From contig NZ_SMJW01000042.1 of NCBI RefSeq assembly GCF_004348335.1, positions 1 through 41,222 on the forward strand: 41,222 nucleotides of DNA, in the 5' to 3' direction. The stretch is from Actinomadura bangladeshensis (GTDB taxonomy: Bacteria; Actinomycetota; Actinomycetes; Streptosporangiales; Streptosporangiaceae). The notes beneath the pieces are model-generated. The model had not been told where the DNA came from, made no database searches, and saw only the letters and a list, made by a program, of their open reading frames with translations. The position numbers and the translations under genes were made by a program. This document shows positions 33,055-41,222 of the stretch, piece after piece; positions within the stretch are counted from its first letter, which is position 1, and the number at the start of each line of letters is the position of its first letter.

Positions 33055-34365
33055 TTACCTGGCGGCCTTCTTGGCCTCGTCGACGGCCTTCGTCCAGGCG
33101 TCGGCCGGCTTCTGCTTGCCCTGGCCCACGGAGATCAGGACGTTCTCCACCGCGGCCCGGACGTCCTCGTTCTTCGGCCCGAGGTGGACGGGCTTCACAC
33201 CGGCCGCCAGCTCACCGAAGATCTGGCCGACCGGAGCGTCGCCGAAGTAGGCGCTCTTGGCACCCGCGACGGCCGGGTCCTGCGCGGCCTGCGGCGAGGA
33301 CGGGAAGACGTTCGCGGCCTTGTACGCGGCCACCTGGCCCTCGGGCGAGGTCAGGAACTTGGCCAGCTCGGCGGCGGCCTTCGCGTGCTTGCTCTGCTTG
33401 GGCACGGCGAGCCAGGAGCCGCCCCAGTAGCCGGCGCCGCCCGGGGTCTTGGCGACGTCCCACTTGCCCTTGCCGTAGTCGCCGGAGAACTCCTCGATGC
33501 CCCCGAGCATCCAGGACGGGCACGGCAGGGCGGCGAAGGTGTCCCGCTTGAGGGCGGTCTGCCACGGCGGGGTGAAGATCGACATGTCCGCGGTGAGCTT
33601 GTTCTCCGCGAACTTCAGCGAGGTGTCGAACGCCGTCTTCACGGCAGGGTTGCTGTCGAAGACGAGGTTGTTGCTCTTGTCGAAGAAGCTGTAGCCGGGG
33701 CCGTTGCCGGCGTTCTGCAGAACGGTGGCGCGGAACACGGCGGTCGGCCCGTCCAGCCACTTGGTGCCGGGCACCTTGTCCTGGAACTTCTGCCCGGTCG
33801 CGAGGAACTGGTCCCACGTCGACCAGAGCTCGGACACCTTCTCGCGGTCGGTGGGGAGGCCGGCCTTCTTGAAGAGGTCCTTGCGGTAGCACATGGCGAG
33901 GGGGCCGATGTCGGTGCCGAGTCCGACGAGCTGCTTGCCGTCGGGGGTGACGCCCATCTGCCACTTCCAGGGCAGGAAGTTCTTCTCCAGGTCCTTGCCG
34001 CCCTGGTCGAAGAGGTTGACGAACTTGTTCGCCTGCTGCATGTACAGCGGGAGGATGCCCTCCTCCAGCATGACGACGTCGCCGGCGCCGCTTCCGGTTG
34101 CCATCCACTGCTGGATGCGCGGCTTGTACTCGTCCAGCGTGGAGACCTTGCGCTGCTTGATCTTCACGTTGGGGTGGGACTGCTCGTACTGCTTGTAGAG
34201 CGCGTCGTAGCCCGGCTCGCCGAAGACGTCGACGGTGAGCTCGATCGGCCCGCTGTCGGAGCCTCCCTTGTCGCCGTCGTCGTCGCCGCCGCACGCGACG
34301 GACAGGCTGCCGACGAGTACCGCCGCCATCGCCGTACTCAGTCCGCGCCGCATGATGGCCCTCAT
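33055..34365 (-). CDS. cebE: Cellobiose-binding lipoprotein CebE
   Basis: A 436-residue substrate-binding lipoprotein. The ATG at 34365 has GAGAGGGG six bases upstream. The signal sequence ends with LSVAC (Cys25), a slightly unusual lipobox, then an Asp/Gly-rich tether. The mature protein (LTVDVFGEPGYDALYKQYEQSHPNVKI, DVVMLEEGILPLYMQQANKF, PWKWQMGVTPDGKQLVGLGTDIGPLAMCYRKDLFKKAGLP, GYWGGSWLAVP) follows the actinobacterial CebE pattern. It captures cellobiose or cello-oligosaccharides for CebFG. The perfect CebR box lies 36 bp upstream of the start. Confidence 0.92.
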   Translation of the reverse strand: MRAIMRRGLSTAMAAVLVGSLSVACGGDDDGDKGGSDSGPIELTVDVFGEPGYDALYKQYEQSHPNVKIKQRKVSTLDEYKPRIQQWMATGSGAGDVVMLEEGILPLYMQQANKFVNLFDQGGKDLEKNFLPWKWQMGVTPDGKQLVGLGTDIGPLAMCYRKDLFKKAGLPTDREKVSELWSTWDQFLATGQKFQDKVPGTKWLDGPTAVFRATVLQNAGNGPGYSFFDKSNNLVFDSNPAVKTAFDTSLKFAENKLTADMSIFTPPWQTALKRDTFAALPCPSWMLGGIEEFSGDYGKGKWDVAKTPGGAGYWGGSWLAVPKQSKHAKAAAELAKFLTSPEGQVAAYKAANVFPSSPQAAQDPAVAGAKSAYFGDAPVGQIFGELAAGVKPVHLGPKNEDVRAAVENVLISVGQGKQKPADAWTKAVDEAKKAAR

Positions 34366-34400
34366 GGCGGACCCCTCTCAGGTTGTGACTTGCAGTGGTG

Positions 34401-34414
34401 TGGGAGCGCTCCCA
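34401..34414. promoter_or_regulatory. Perfect CebR operator upstream of cebE
   Basis: TGGGAGCGCTCCCA is a fully symmetrical 14-mer identical to the published CebR/CelR consensus of Streptomyces and Thermobifida. It sits 36 bp from the cebE start in the 186-bp gap between cebE and malR. No convincing terminator for the malR transcript is seen in this gap. Confidence 0.9.
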
Positions 34415-34551
34415 CGAAGGAAAGACCGTGACCGGGCTCACTGTCAATCGCCGAGATGGAACCGTTACAAGAAGCTGTCCGCGGAGCGAGGGTGGTCAGG
34501 CTTCCTCCGACCCGCGGTCAGCATACGGTCAAGGCGTTCCGACCGGTGCGG

Positions 34552-35598
34552 TCACCCCTCCTTGACGGGGGTCAGCCGGGCCGCCGCCGGAGCCGGCGCG
34601 GTGGACCGCCGCACGACGAGTTCCGGCCGGTAGAGCAGCTCCGTGCGGGAAGCGCGGACACCGCGGATCTCGTCCAGGACGGTGCTCACCGCGGCCATCG
34701 ACATCTCCCGCACCGACTGCCGGATCGTGGTCAGCGGCGGGTCGAGGTAGGCGGTCAGGAGCGAGTCGTCCATGCCGGTCACGGACACGTCCTCGGGCAC
34801 CTGGAGCCCCCGCGCCCGCGCCGCCCGGATCGCGCCGAGCGCCATGATGTCGTTGCCGCCGCAGATCGCCGTGCAGCCGGCGTCGAGCAGCTCGGCCGCC
34901 GCCGCCTGCCCGCCCTCGACCGTGTACATCGTGTTGACGATCAGCCCCTCGACCTCGTCGGGGCCGAGGTCGGTGTGGGCGGCCATACCCCGCCGGAACC
35001 CCTCGGTCTTGCGCCGCGTCGGCACGTACACGTCCTGCCCGATCGCGAGCCCGATCCGCCGGTGGCCCATTGCGGCCAGATGCCCGACGATCGCCTCCAG
35101 CGACGCCACGTCGTCGTTGGAGATGAACGGCGCGTCGATGTCGGGCCGGTACCCGTTCACCAGGACGATCGGGAGCGCCTGCTCCAGCAGCCGCGCGTAC
35201 CGGGCCCGGTCGGAGTTGGCGTTGGCGTGCAGGCCGTTGACGAAGATGATCCCCGCGACGCCGCGCTCCAGCAGCATCTCGATGTAGTCGTCCTCGGCGA
35301 CGCCGCCCGGCGCCTGCGAGCACAGCACCGCCATGTACCCGTGCCGGGCGAGCGCGCTCTCGATGACCTCGGCGAACGCCGGGAAGATCGGGTTGGTCAG
35401 CTCCGGGATGATCAGCCCGATCAGCCCGGCCCGCTGCTGGCGCAGCCGGGCCGGGCGCTCGTAGCCGAGTACGTCCAGGGCGGTCAGCACCGCCTGGCGC
35501 GTGGTCGGGGACACGCCCGGCTTGCCGTTGAGCACGCGGCTCACGGTCGCCTCGCTCACCCCGGCATGCGCCGCGATGTCCGCCAGACGCGTCGTCAT
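34552..35598 (-). CDS. malR: LacI-family maltose repressor MalR
   Basis: A 348-residue regulator close to Streptomyces MalR: RLADIAAHAGVSEATVSRVLNG (about 4-25), LGYERPARLRQQRAGLIGLIIPELTNPIFPAF, YTVEGGQAAAAELLDAGCTAI and DPPLTTIRQSV. The ATG at 35598 is 5 bp after the aglA stop, but GGAGGGG is rather distant from it; a TTG at 35607 overlapping that stop (TTGA) is better spaced and would add three residues. As last gene of the mal operon it would repress its own operon through the CTTGCAG palindrome at 40478. The inducer is probably maltose or maltotriose. Confidence 0.9.
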   Translation of the reverse strand: MTTRLADIAAHAGVSEATVSRVLNGKPGVSPTTRQAVLTALDVLGYERPARLRQQRAGLIGLIIPELTNPIFPAFAEVIESALARHGYMAVLCSQAPGGVAEDDYIEMLLERGVAGIIFVNGLHANANSDRARYARLLEQALPIVLVNGYRPDIDAPFISNDDVASLEAIVGHLAAMGHRRIGLAIGQDVYVPTRRKTEGFRRGMAAHTDLGPDEVEGLIVNTMYTVEGGQAAAAELLDAGCTAICGGNDIMALGAIRAARARGLQVPEDVSVTGMDDSLLTAYLDPPLTTIRQSVREMSMAAVSTVLDEIRGVRASRTELLYRPELVVRRSTAPAPAAARLTPVKEG

Positions 35599-35603
35599 GG
35601 GTT

Positions 35604-37235
35604 TCAAACTAGCCCCTCCTCGACATCCCACCACAGGGCGGTGTCCGGGGGCAGGTCCAGGTGGCCGCCCTCCAGCTGGACCGGTCCGCTCGCGAGGAGC
35701 GGTGTTCCGCGCAGGGGCACGCGGACCGCGCGATCGCCCGTGTTCACCGCGCACGCGAGCCGCCTCCCCCCGTTCTCCCGGACGAAGACAAGTGTGCCGG
35801 GTGGGGCCGGTTCCCAGCGCAGTCCGCCGTCGCCGAGCGCCGGGTGCTCGCGGCGCAGGCGCAGCGCGTCGCGGTAGAGCGCCAGCATGGAGCCGGGGTC
35901 GGTGTCCTGCGCGGCCACGGTCAGGTCGCGCCACGCGGTGGGGATCGGCAGCCAGGACGCGGCGCCCGCGCCGAAGCCGAACGGGGGCTCCTCGCCCTCC
36001 CACGGCAGCGGGACGCGGCAGCCGTCCCGGCCGGCGCCCTCGCCGCGCAGCCGCTGCGGGTCCTGCTGGAACTCCTCCGGCAGGTCGAGCACCTCCGGCA
36101 GGCCCAGCTCCTCACCCTGGTAGACGTAGGACGAGCCGGGCAGCGCGAGCGTCAGCAGCGCCGCCGCGCGGGCGCGCCGCAGCCCGGTCTCGCCGTCGCC
36201 GTACCGGGTGACGTGCCGTTTCACGTCGTGGTTGGACAGCACCCAGGTCGCCGGGGCGCCGACCTCTGCGGCGGTGGCCAGCGACTCCTCGATCACCTGG
36301 CGCAGACCGTCCGCGTCCCAGGGCGCGGTCAGGTAGTGGAAGTTGAACGCCTGGTGCAGTTCGTCGGGGCGGGTGTAGTGGGCGAGCCGCTGCGGGGTCG
36401 GCGCCCACGCCTCGGCGACGGCGATCCGCTCGCCGCCGTAGGAGTCGAGCAGGCGCCGCCACGCGCGGTGGATGTCGTGGACGGGGTCCTGGTCGAAGTA
36501 CGGCAGGACGGCCGTGCCGAGCATCTCGACCTGGTTCGGGTGGCCGACGTCCGGCAGCCCCGGGGCCTTGGCCATGCCGTGGGCGACGTCGACGCGGAAG
36601 CCGTCCACGCCGAGGTCGAGCCAGAACTTCAGGATGTCGGAGAACTCGGCGTGGACCTCCGGGTTCTCCCAGTTCAGGTCGGGCTGCTCGGACGCGAACA
36701 GGTGCAGGTACCACTGGCCGTCCGGCAGCCGGGTCCAGGCGGGGCCGCCGAACACCGACTCCCAGTCGTTCGGGGGCTGCGCGCCGCCGGGGCCGCGCCC
36801 GTCCCGGAAGATGTAGCGGGCGCGCTCGGGGGAGCCGGGCGGTGCGGCGACCGCGGCCTGGAACCAGGCGTGCGCGTCGGAGGTGTGGTTCGGGACGACG
36901 TCCACGATGATCCGCAGGCCGTGGGCGTGCGCGTCCGCGATCAGATCGCGGGCGTCGGCGAGCGTGCCGAACAGCGGGTCGACGTCGCGGTAGTCGGCCA
37001 CGTCGTAGCCGAAGTCGGCCATCGGGGAGACGTAGAACGGGGTCAGCCACAGCGCGTCCACACCGAGGCCGGCCAGGTAGGGCAGGCGCGACCGGATGCC
37101 GGGCAGGTCGCCGACCCCGTCGCCGTCGGAGTCGGCGAAGCTGCGCACGTACACCTGGTAGATGACGGCGTCGCGCCACCAGCGGGTGCCCGCCTCCTCG
37201 TGGGAGGCGTGGGCGAGCAGGGTGTCCTGGGTCAT
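35604..37235 (-). CDS. aglA: GH13 alpha-glucosidase (AglA type)
   Basis: A 543-residue cytoplasmic GH13 enzyme. GAAGG lies six bases before the ATG at 37235, which is preferred over an ATG two codons upstream. Catalytic residues are Asp216 in DGFRVDVAHGM, Glu275 in AVAEAWAP and Asp337 in LSNHDVKRH; AVIYQVYVRSFADSDGDGVGDLPGI and DVVPNHTSD are the family's N-terminal signatures. These oligo-1,6/alpha-glucosidase-like enzymes (subfamily of actinobacterial AglA) split maltose or short maltodextrins entering through MalEFG. It lies 27 bp after malG. Confidence 0.92.
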   Translation of the reverse strand: MTQDTLLAHASHEEAGTRWWRDAVIYQVYVRSFADSDGDGVGDLPGIRSRLPYLAGLGVDALWLTPFYVSPMADFGYDVADYRDVDPLFGTLADARDLIADAHAHGLRIIVDVVPNHTSDAHAWFQAAVAAPPGSPERARYIFRDGRGPGGAQPPNDWESVFGGPAWTRLPDGQWYLHLFASEQPDLNWENPEVHAEFSDILKFWLDLGVDGFRVDVAHGMAKAPGLPDVGHPNQVEMLGTAVLPYFDQDPVHDIHRAWRRLLDSYGGERIAVAEAWAPTPQRLAHYTRPDELHQAFNFHYLTAPWDADGLRQVIEESLATAAEVGAPATWVLSNHDVKRHVTRYGDGETGLRRARAAALLTLALPGSSYVYQGEELGLPEVLDLPEEFQQDPQRLRGEGAGRDGCRVPLPWEGEEPPFGFGAGAASWLPIPTAWRDLTVAAQDTDPGSMLALYRDALRLRREHPALGDGGLRWEPAPPGTLVFVRENGGRRLACAVNTGDRAVRVPLRGTPLLASGPVQLEGGHLDLPPDTALWWDVEEGLV

Positions 37236-37262
37236 GAACATCCTTCGTAATCGGGTCGGGAG

Positions 37263-38087
37263 CTACTTGACGCCGCCGGCGGTGAGCCCGGCGACGATCC
37301 GGCGCTGGAAGACCAGCACGAGGGCGATCAGCGGGACGGTCACGATCACCCCGGCCGCCATCTGGGTGCCGAACGGCTGGTCGAACCCGGAGACGCCGGT
37401 GAACTTGGAGATCGCGACCGTGGCGGTCTGCATCTCCTTCTTGTTGACCACGGACAGCGCGATGAGGAACTCGTTCCACGCGGCGATGAAGGTGAGGATC
37501 GCCGTGGTGAACACCCCGGGCGCCGCCAGCGGGACGATGATCTTGCGGAAGGCCTGGCCGCGGGTGCAGCCGTCCACCATCGCGGCCTGCTCCAGCTCGA
37601 ACGGCAGCTGCCGGAAGAACGCGGTGAGCAGCCACACCGACAGCGGCAGCGCGAACCCGAGGCTGGGCAGCACCATCGCCTGGTAGGTGTTGATCCACTT
37701 GATGTCGGTGAAGAGTTTCAGCAAGGGGACGAGCTGGGAGATTCCAGGGAACATCGTGGTCGCGATGATCAGGCCGAGCACCGCGTTCTTGAACCGGAAG
37801 TTCAGCCTGGCCAGCGCGTACGCGGTGAACGTGCCGATCAGCAGCGTCAGCACGGTCGTGCTGCCGGCCACGATGACGCTGTTCAGCAGCGCCCGGCCGA
37901 ACCCGTTGCCGCCGGAGAAGACCGCGGAGAAGTTCTCCCACGACCACCGGGCCGGGACGATCGAGTTGTCGAACTGGTCCTGCGGGCGGCGGAACGCCGA
38001 GACCGTCATCCAGTAGAACGGCGCGAGGCAGTAGACCGCCACCGCGGCGAAGCCGAGGTAGGACAGCAGCCGTTTCGCCTGTGTCAT
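37263..38087 (-). CDS. malG: Maltose/maltodextrin ABC permease MalG
   Basis: A 274-residue permease. The ATG at 38087 overlaps the malF stop (ATGA). Six helices begin at SYLGFAAVAVYCLAPFYWM; the EAA loop reads EQAAMVDGCTRGQAFRKIIVP, and the protein ends with the usual FQRRIVAGLTAGGVK. It is followed by aglA. No ATPase gene is present. Confidence 0.92.
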   Translation of the reverse strand: MTQAKRLLSYLGFAAVAVYCLAPFYWMTVSAFRRPQDQFDNSIVPARWSWENFSAVFSGGNGFGRALLNSVIVAGSTTVLTLLIGTFTAYALARLNFRFKNAVLGLIIATTMFPGISQLVPLLKLFTDIKWINTYQAMVLPSLGFALPLSVWLLTAFFRQLPFELEQAAMVDGCTRGQAFRKIIVPLAAPGVFTTAILTFIAAWNEFLIALSVVNKKEMQTATVAISKFTGVSGFDQPFGTQMAAGVIVTVPLIALVLVFQRRIVAGLTAGGVK

Positions 38088-39076
38088 GATGCCGCCTTCT
38101 TGCGCTTCGACTGCTGGCGGGCCTCGCCGATGATGTCTGCGCCGAGCAGCTTCACGAACAGGTAGGCGATCAGCGCGATGTAGAGGAACAGGACGGTCGC
38201 GTACGCCGCCGCCGACCCGTACCGCAGGTTGGACGCCTCGAACCAGGCGATCATCGTCAGCGTCTCCACCGATCTCTGGTTGACGCCGATGAGCACGGCG
38301 GGCAGGTCGAACATGCGCAGGACGTCCAGCATCCGGAACAGCACGGCGACCAGCAGCGCGGGCTTCACCAGCGGCAGCGTGATGCGGAGGAACTGCTGGA
38401 CGGGCCCGGCGCCGTCGACCCGCGCGGCCTCGTAGACGTCCCGGGGGATCATCTGCAGCCCGGCGAGGACGAGCAGCCCGATGAACGGGGAGGTCTTCCA
38501 CACCTCGGCGATGACGATGGCCATCTTGGCGGCGAAGCCGTCGGCGGTCCACAGGATCTGCCGGCCGAGGACGGCGTTCGCGGCGCCGTCCGCCTGGAAG
38601 ATCCACCGCCACAGCAGGCCGGAGATCGCGGTCGGGATCGCCCAGGGCACGAGGATGCTCGCCCGCACGATCGCCCGCCCCTTGAACGCCTGGTGCATGA
38701 TCAGCGCCATCGCGACGCCGATCAGCGTCTCCAGCACGACCGTCGTCAGCGTGAAGAACGTGGTGTTGGAGAAGGCGTTCCAGAACGCGCCGGCGCGGTC
38801 GCCCTGGAAGATCGCGGTGTAGTTGTCCAGGCCGACGAACCGGTCGCCCTCGACGACGAACCCCTGCGCGTCCAGGCCCTCGCCGCGCGCGTACAGCGAC
38901 TCGCGGAACCCGGCGAGGACGGGGTAGCCGATGACCAGCGCGAGCACGAGCAGCGTGGGGGACAGCAGCAGCGCGGCGAGGCGCTTCGTCCCCTGCACGT
39001 CGCGCTTGCGCCTGCGCGGCGCGTCCGCCGCGGAGGTGCCCGCGGCGGACGGCGTCTCGGTGGTGGTCACGGTCAC
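38084..39076 (-). CDS. malF: Maltose/maltodextrin ABC permease MalF
   Basis: A 330-residue permease. The GTG at 39076 overlaps the malE stop (GTGA). A 28-residue Thr/Ala-rich and basic tail precedes the helices; the EAA loop is EAARVDGAGPVQQFLRITLP. The TNTTFFTLTTVVLETLIGVAMALI-like segment (SNTTFFTLTTVVLETL) is typical of trehalose/maltose-type MalF proteins, so trehalose cannot be excluded. Confidence 0.91.
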   Translation of the reverse strand: MTVTTTETPSAAGTSAADAPRRRKRDVQGTKRLAALLLSPTLLVLALVIGYPVLAGFRESLYARGEGLDAQGFVVEGDRFVGLDNYTAIFQGDRAGAFWNAFSNTTFFTLTTVVLETLIGVAMALIMHQAFKGRAIVRASILVPWAIPTAISGLLWRWIFQADGAANAVLGRQILWTADGFAAKMAIVIAEVWKTSPFIGLLVLAGLQMIPRDVYEAARVDGAGPVQQFLRITLPLVKPALLVAVLFRMLDVLRMFDLPAVLIGVNQRSVETLTMIAWFEASNLRYGSAAAYATVLFLYIALIAYLFVKLLGADIIGEARQQSKRKKAAS

Positions 39077-40374
39077 TGCGCGGTCAGCGGCTGGAGTTCG
39101 GCCTGCAGGTCCGACAGGGCCTGGTCGACGGGCTTCTTGCCGGTCACCGCGTCGTACATGTCGCCCTGGATCGCGGCGGTCACGTCGCCGTACTTCACCG
39201 CGACCGGGCGCGGCTTGGCGTTCGCGATGGCCTGCTTCAGGACGGGCAGGTACGGGAACTTCTTCACCATCTCCGGGTCGTCGTACAGTGCCGCGACGGT
39301 CGGGGCCTGCGAGGTGGCGAGCAGGTTGGCGCGCTGCGACTGCTCACCGGTCAGGTACCGGATGAAGTCGAGCGAGGTCGCCTTGTTCTTGGCGAACGCG
39401 GAGATCGCGAGGTTGTGCCCGCCGAGGTTGGCGACGCCGGGGCCGTTCGGGCCGGGCAGCGGCGCGACCGCGAACTTGCCCGCGACCTTGGACGAGCCGT
39501 CATCGGAGTTGGCGAGGGCGTACTGGTAGGGCCACTGCCGCTGGAAGACGAGCTTGCCGGACTGGAAGTAGCGGCGCCCGCCTTCGGTGCTGAGGGTGAC
39601 GGCCTCCTTCGGCATGTGCTCCTTCTTGGCGTTCACCAGGAACTCGACGCCCTGCTTGGCCTGCGGGGTGTTCAGCGCGGGCTTGCCGTCCGCGCCGATG
39701 ATCGAGCCGCCGGCGCTGCCGATCGCCTCGACCGCGCTGATCGTCATGCTCTCGGTCTTGTTGACCTCGGTGAAGAAGCAGTCGATGCCCTTCGCCTCGG
39801 GCAGCTTCCCGACCTTCTCGCAGGCGTCCCACATCTCGTCGTAGGTCTTCGGCGGCGCCGAAATCCCGGCCTTGTCGAGGAGGTCCTTGCGGTAGTAGAG
39901 CATCCCGGCGTCGGACGTGGACGGCACCGCGTACAGCCGGTCGCGATACTGCCCGGTGGTGATCGTCGCGGGCAGCATCTTGGACAGGTCGATCTTGTCC
40001 TTGGGCAGCTCGGCGAGCCAGCGGTTGGCGGCGAACTCGGCGGTCCACACGACGTCCAGGTTCAGCACCGAGTAGGCGTCGGACTTGGTGGTGGCGTTCT
40101 GGATCATCTGCTGGCGCTGGTCGTTGGGCTCGTCCGGCAGTTCGATGATGCGGACCTGCTCCTTCGGGTGCTCGGCGTTCCAGCCGTCGACCTGCTTCTG
40201 CAGGTGGCCGGAGCGGTCCTTGCCGGTGACGAAGGTGATGGGGCCGCGGCCGTCCAGCGCCGCCGCGCCCGCGCCGCCCGCGGTGCCGCCGCCGTCATCG
40301 CCGCCGCAGGCGGAGAGCGAGAGCGCGACGGCGGCGCACATGACCGTGGCGCCGATCAGGGGGATGCGCCGCAT
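39073..40374 (-). CDS. malE: Maltose/maltodextrin-binding lipoprotein MalE
   Basis: A 433-residue lipoprotein. AAGGAGG lies six bases before the ATG at 40374. The lipobox is LSAC with Cys23, followed by GGDDGGG. The mature part has the binding-protein pattern ITFVTGKDRSGHLQKQVDGW, QRQQMIQNATTKSDAYSVLNLDVVWTAEFA, YAVPSTSDAGMLYYRKDLLDKAG, VFQRQWPYQYALA and LGGHNLAIS. With MalR and AglA neighbours, the substrate is probably maltose or maltodextrin; trehalose is an alternative. It heads the mal operon behind two inverted repeats. Confidence 0.9.
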   Translation of the reverse strand: MRRIPLIGATVMCAAVALSLSACGGDDGGGTAGGAGAAALDGRGPITFVTGKDRSGHLQKQVDGWNAEHPKEQVRIIELPDEPNDQRQQMIQNATTKSDAYSVLNLDVVWTAEFAANRWLAELPKDKIDLSKMLPATITTGQYRDRLYAVPSTSDAGMLYYRKDLLDKAGISAPPKTYDEMWDACEKVGKLPEAKGIDCFFTEVNKTESMTISAVEAIGSAGGSIIGADGKPALNTPQAKQGVEFLVNAKKEHMPKEAVTLSTEGGRRYFQSGKLVFQRQWPYQYALANSDDGSSKVAGKFAVAPLPGPNGPGVANLGGHNLAISAFAKNKATSLDFIRYLTGEQSQRANLLATSQAPTVAALYDDPEMVKKFPYLPVLKQAIANAKPRPVAVKYGDVTAAIQGDMYDAVTGKKPVDQALSDLQAELQPLTAQ

Positions 40375-40477
40375 GGTGTCCTCCTTCGCGGGACGGGCCC
40401 TCGCCGGGCCGCCCGCAGGTCCGTACTGGGGGTGACTGGACCGGGACGTTAGCAACGCGTTTCAGTTCCGTAAACCG

Positions 40478-40498
40478 CTTGCAGAAACTTTCTGCAAG
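40478..40498. promoter_or_regulatory. 21-bp perfect palindrome, candidate MalR operator
   Basis: CTTGCAGAAA and TTTCTGCAAG are exact inverted arms around one central C, 103 bp upstream of malE. CTTGCAG motifs are known in Streptomyces MalR-controlled promoters. Confidence 0.8.
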
Positions 40499-40510
40499 TC
40501 TGTGGCCGAT

Positions 40511-40527
40511 CTGTAACCGGCTTACAG
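40511..40527. promoter_or_regulatory. Second inverted repeat upstream of malE
   Basis: CTGTAA and TTACAG flank five bases (CCGGC). It lies 12 bp beyond the 21-bp palindrome, between malE and the divergent nucleotidyltransferase gene. It may be a second repressor or activator site. Confidence 0.45.
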
Positions 40528-40579
40528 CGGCCGGACAATCCGCTCGACGCGCCCCCGGGGCCTGCGCCAGGCTGCCTCC

Positions 40580-41222
40580 GTGACGAATCCCGATCATGGC
40601 GCCGCCCTGGACCTCGTCCGCGACCACACGATCCTGTCGGTGGTGACCGGCGGGCGAGCCTACGGGCTGGCGACCGATGCGAGTGACGTGGACCGGCGCG
40701 GCGTCTACGCAGCGCCGGCCCCGCTGTTCTGGCGTTTCACCAAGCCGCCGACCCATGTGGACGGCCCGCTGCCCGAGCAGTTCTCGTGGGAGCTGGAGCG
40801 GTTCTGCGAGCTCGCGCTGGGCGCGAACCCGACCGTCCTGGAGTGCCTGTGGTCGCCGATCGTGGAGAACGCCACACCGATCGGCGAAGAACTGCTGGCC
40901 GTCCGCACGGCCTTTCTGTCCCGTCACGCGCACCGCACGTTCCTCGGCTACGCCGAGTCCCAGTTCCGCAAGCTGGAAGGCGACTTGCGCAACGGCGGCG
41001 CGCCGCGCTGGAAGCACGTCATGCACATGCTGCGGCTGCTGGAGAGCGGCCTGCACCTCGTCCGCCATGGTGAGCCGCGTGTGGACGTCGGCGACCTGCG
41101 CGACCGCCTCCTCGCCGTCCGCCGCGGCGAGGTCGGCTGGGCCGAGATCGACACCTGGCGGACCTCCCTGACCGCCGGGATGGACGAGGCTCTGGCCCGC
41201 AGCCCCCTCCCGGTCTCTTATA
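40580..41222 (+). CDS. Predicted nucleotidyltransferase, 3' end outside the window
   Basis: At least 214 residues from a GTG at 40580, open to the window end. GGRAYGLATDASDVDRRGVY (about 24-43) is the nucleotidyltransferase-superfamily motif G-[GS]-x-A-x-G with SDxD metal-binding aspartates (36 and 38). A helical region follows with FCELALGANPTVLECLWSP and KHVMHMLRLLESGLHL, as in COG3541 (YcgL-like) proteins. The family's nucleotide substrate and target are not known. CAGGCT lies 6 bases before the GTG and no Shine-Dalgarno site is visible, so the mRNA may be leaderless. It is divergent from the mal operon and probably unrelated to it. Confidence 0.82.
   Translation, partial: MTNPDHGAALDLVRDHTILSVVTGGRAYGLATDASDVDRRGVYAAPAPLFWRFTKPPTHVDGPLPEQFSWELERFCELALGANPTVLECLWSPIVENATPIGEELLAVRTAFLSRHAHRTFLGYAESQFRKLEGDLRNGGAPRWKHVMHMLRLLESGLHLVRHGEPRVDVGDLRDRLLAVRRGEVGWAEIDTWRTSLTAGMDEALARSPLPVSY

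Overview
The window is very GC-rich, uses GTG starts freely, has many ATGA/GTGA gene overlaps and carries sugar ABC importers without their own ATPase. It also has ECF sigma, SSI-type inhibitor and PknB-type kinase genes. Together these point to a high-GC filamentous actinobacterium, probably Streptosporangiales (Actinomadura/Thermomonospora-like) or a relative. The lineage is inference. No tRNA, rRNA, CRISPR, transposase or origin was seen.

Layout. 1-2690 (-): a pyruvate (or related 2-oxoacid) dehydrogenase operon, E1alpha-E1beta-E2, with E2 cut by the window edge. It is divergent from a GntR/FCD regulator (2842-3471), with a perfect palindrome in the gap. 3501-7827: a second GntR/FCD regulator divergent from an operon like Bacillus ycsG-kipI-kipA-ycsI: an NRAMP-like permease, 5-oxoprolinase subunits PxpB and PxpC, and a DUF1445 protein. 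PxpA is absent. 7849-9219: a membrane Ser/Thr kinase whose extracellular part is a CBM2-type cellulose-binding module. 9401-24312: a sugar regulon (binding protein, two permeases, GH31 alpha-xylosidase, GH1, MFS exporter, LacI repressor, secreted GH3, secreted GH35), best explained as xyloglucan-oligosaccharide use. Three copies of one LacI box tie it together, and a CebR/CelR-like box lies upstream. 24313-28541: a small-gene region with a decayed SDR fragment, a SigG-like ECF sigma factor with a DUF6069 membrane protein, a SnoaL-like gene that has lost its start, two adjacent protease-inhibitor genes (SSI and emfourin-like) and a CMP/dCMP-deaminase-fold protein. 28556-34365 (-): the cellobiose operon cebE-cebF-cebG-bglC-cebR with a perfect TGGGAGCGCTCCCA box. 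34552-40374 (-): a maltose/maltodextrin operon malE-malF-malG-aglA-malR with a 21-bp CTTGCAG-type palindrome upstream. 40580-end (+): a nucleotidyltransferase-like gene cut by the window.

How it works together. Three sugar cassettes (xyloglucan-type, cellobiose, maltose) share one plan: lipoprotein, two permeases, intracellular hydrolase(s), then the LacI repressor at or near the 3' end, with operators ahead of the lipoprotein gene. None encodes an ATPase, so all probably use a shared MsiK-type ATPase encoded elsewhere. The cellulose-binding kinase lies just upstream of a CebR-like box, which suggests a link between polysaccharide contact and sugar uptake. That link is inference.
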